From assembly GCF_025980345.1 (NCBI RefSeq), contig NZ_JAPDUI010000013.1, forward strand, positions 1 through 32,727: 32,727 nucleotides of DNA. Reading direction: 5' to 3'. A model generated the notes under the pieces. The model was not told the DNA's origin. It saw only the letters and a program-made list of their open reading frames with translations, and did no database searches. The stretch is from Arenimonas sp. GDDSR-1 (GTDB lineage Bacteria > Pseudomonadota > Gammaproteobacteria > Xanthomonadales > Xanthomonadaceae). Each line of letters begins with the position of its first letter. The first letter of the stretch is position 1. A program made the translations under genes and the position numbers. Positions 32,218-32,727 of this stretch are shown here, piece after piece.

Positions 32218-32690
32218 GCGTCGGGGTCTCCAGGCGGACGGGTGTCCTGTTCGTAAATGCGGTAATGCGCGTCCTGCATGCCGAGCGCCTGGTAGGTGCT
32301 GCGCGCGCTGCGGTTGTCTTTCTCGACATACAGGCGGATGCCGCAGACGCCGGCATCGGCCTGCGCCAGCGCGCGCACATGCGCATACAGCGCGCGATAA
32401 ATGCCTTGGCGGCGGAATTCGGGCGGCACATACACGCTCTGAATCCACCACCACAGGCCGTTGCGCCAATCGCTCCACTCAAAAGTGAACATCAGCGTGC
32501 CGGCCGGCACACCATCACGCTCCGCCACGAAATAGCGGGCCAGCGTGGGATCAGCAATACCGCGGGCGATACCGGGCCTGACTTCGGCATCCGGCAGGAT
32601 TTTGTTTTCGGTTTCCAGCGCCATGGCCTGCGCCCAGCGGGCGAGCAAGGCGGCGTCTTCGGCGCGGGCCGGGCGGATCTGCAGGCTCAT
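32214..32690 (-). CDS. GNAT family N-acetyltransferase
   Basis: This is a 158-aa protein with a GNAT N-terminus (I-R-P-A-R-A-E-D-A-A-L-L) and a central strand W-W-I-Q-S-V-Y-V. The acetyl-CoA motif P-E-F-R-R-Q-G-I-Y-R-A-L-Y is at about residues 90-102. The C-terminal motif N-R-S-A-R-S-T-Y-Q-A-L-G-M completes the fold. The acceptor substrate is unknown. The stop overlaps the ldhA start by 4 nt, so the two are translationally coupled. The start also overlaps the stop of another gene upstream. Confidence 0.9.
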   Translation of the reverse strand: MSLQIRPARAEDAALLARWAQAMALETENKILPDAEVRPGIARGIADPTLARYFVAERDGVPAGTLMFTFEWSDWRNGLWWWIQSVYVPPEFRRQGIYRALYAHVRALAQADAGVCGIRLYVEKDNRSARSTYQALGMQDAHYRIYEQDTRPPGDPDA

Positions 32691-32727
32691 GTCTCGTCCT
32701 TACGGCCGTGTTTGGCGCCGAGTTTGC
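32687..32727 (-). CDS. 3' end of a gene running off the window
   Basis: On the minus strand one frame is open to the window edge and ends in K-L-G-A-K-H-G-R-K-D-E-T followed by TGA. That stop overlaps the acetyltransferase ATG as ATGA, the same junction seen between the next two genes. Only 12 residues are visible, too few to identify the protein. Confidence 0.35.
   Translation of the reverse strand, partial: KLGAKHGRKDET

Overview
The window is 32.7 kb of gene-dense, GC-rich chromosome. No RNA gene, CRISPR array, insertion sequence or prophage is visible. The gene set points to a gammaproteobacterium of the Xanthomonadales (Lysobacterales) type: a complete four-gene oleABCD cluster with separate OleB and OleC, an Ax21-like small outer-membrane barrel, hemD-hemX-hemY, a rhodanese-secB-gpsA block, and ubiJ-ubiB. 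No gene-free stretch exceeds about 140 bp, so intergenic regions are described only where they hold a promoter, operator, leader or terminator candidate.

Layout. Positions 1-3411 (+) carry small stand-alone functions: a MAPEG membrane protein, a DUF4242 protein, an antibiotic-biosynthesis-monooxygenase-type protein overlapping a GNAT acetyltransferase, a periplasmic Cu/Zn superoxide dismutase, an isoprenylcysteine-methyltransferase-like membrane enzyme and two tiny membrane proteins. One of these looks like a potassium-channel pore without a selectivity filter. Positions 3402-13399 (-) read as one long run: ECF sigma factor, a small membrane protein, oleA, oleB, oleC, oleD, ubiJ, ubiB, truC, a Sel1-like secreted protein and tdk. 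Several junctions are 4-nt ATGA overlaps, so hydrocarbon synthesis appears translationally coupled to ubiquinone accessory genes.

Divergent from the sigma factor (13520-17011, +) lie a phospholipase-D-family lipoprotein, a four-helix membrane protein, a DUF817 protein and a three-helix membrane protein, closed by a bidirectional terminator. A large secreted M16 zinc protease (-) follows. Then come a secreted protein of unknown function, trmL, a coupled YtxH / holin-like / DUF6327-like trio, and the Ax21-like porin with a perfect palindrome upstream (+).

From 22970 the gpsA, secB and membrane-rhodanese genes and a small secreted protein are on the minus strand. They are divergent from hemD-hemX-hemY (+), which is followed by a strikingly AT-rich small membrane gene that starts on the hemY stop codon. 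The right end holds a FadI-type thiolase (-), a 290-aa protein of unknown function (+), and a minus-strand pair of LdhA-type D-lactate dehydrogenase and GNAT acetyltransferase. The GNAT gene is itself overlapped by the tail of a gene that runs off the window.

The most noteworthy observations are the ole-ubi coupling, the filterless channel-like protein, the AT-rich gene fused to the hem operon, and several palindromes placed at promoters (sodC, the Ax21-like gene, the ECF sigma/PLD divergent region, the thiolase). All family assignments were made by reading the sequences; no database search was run.
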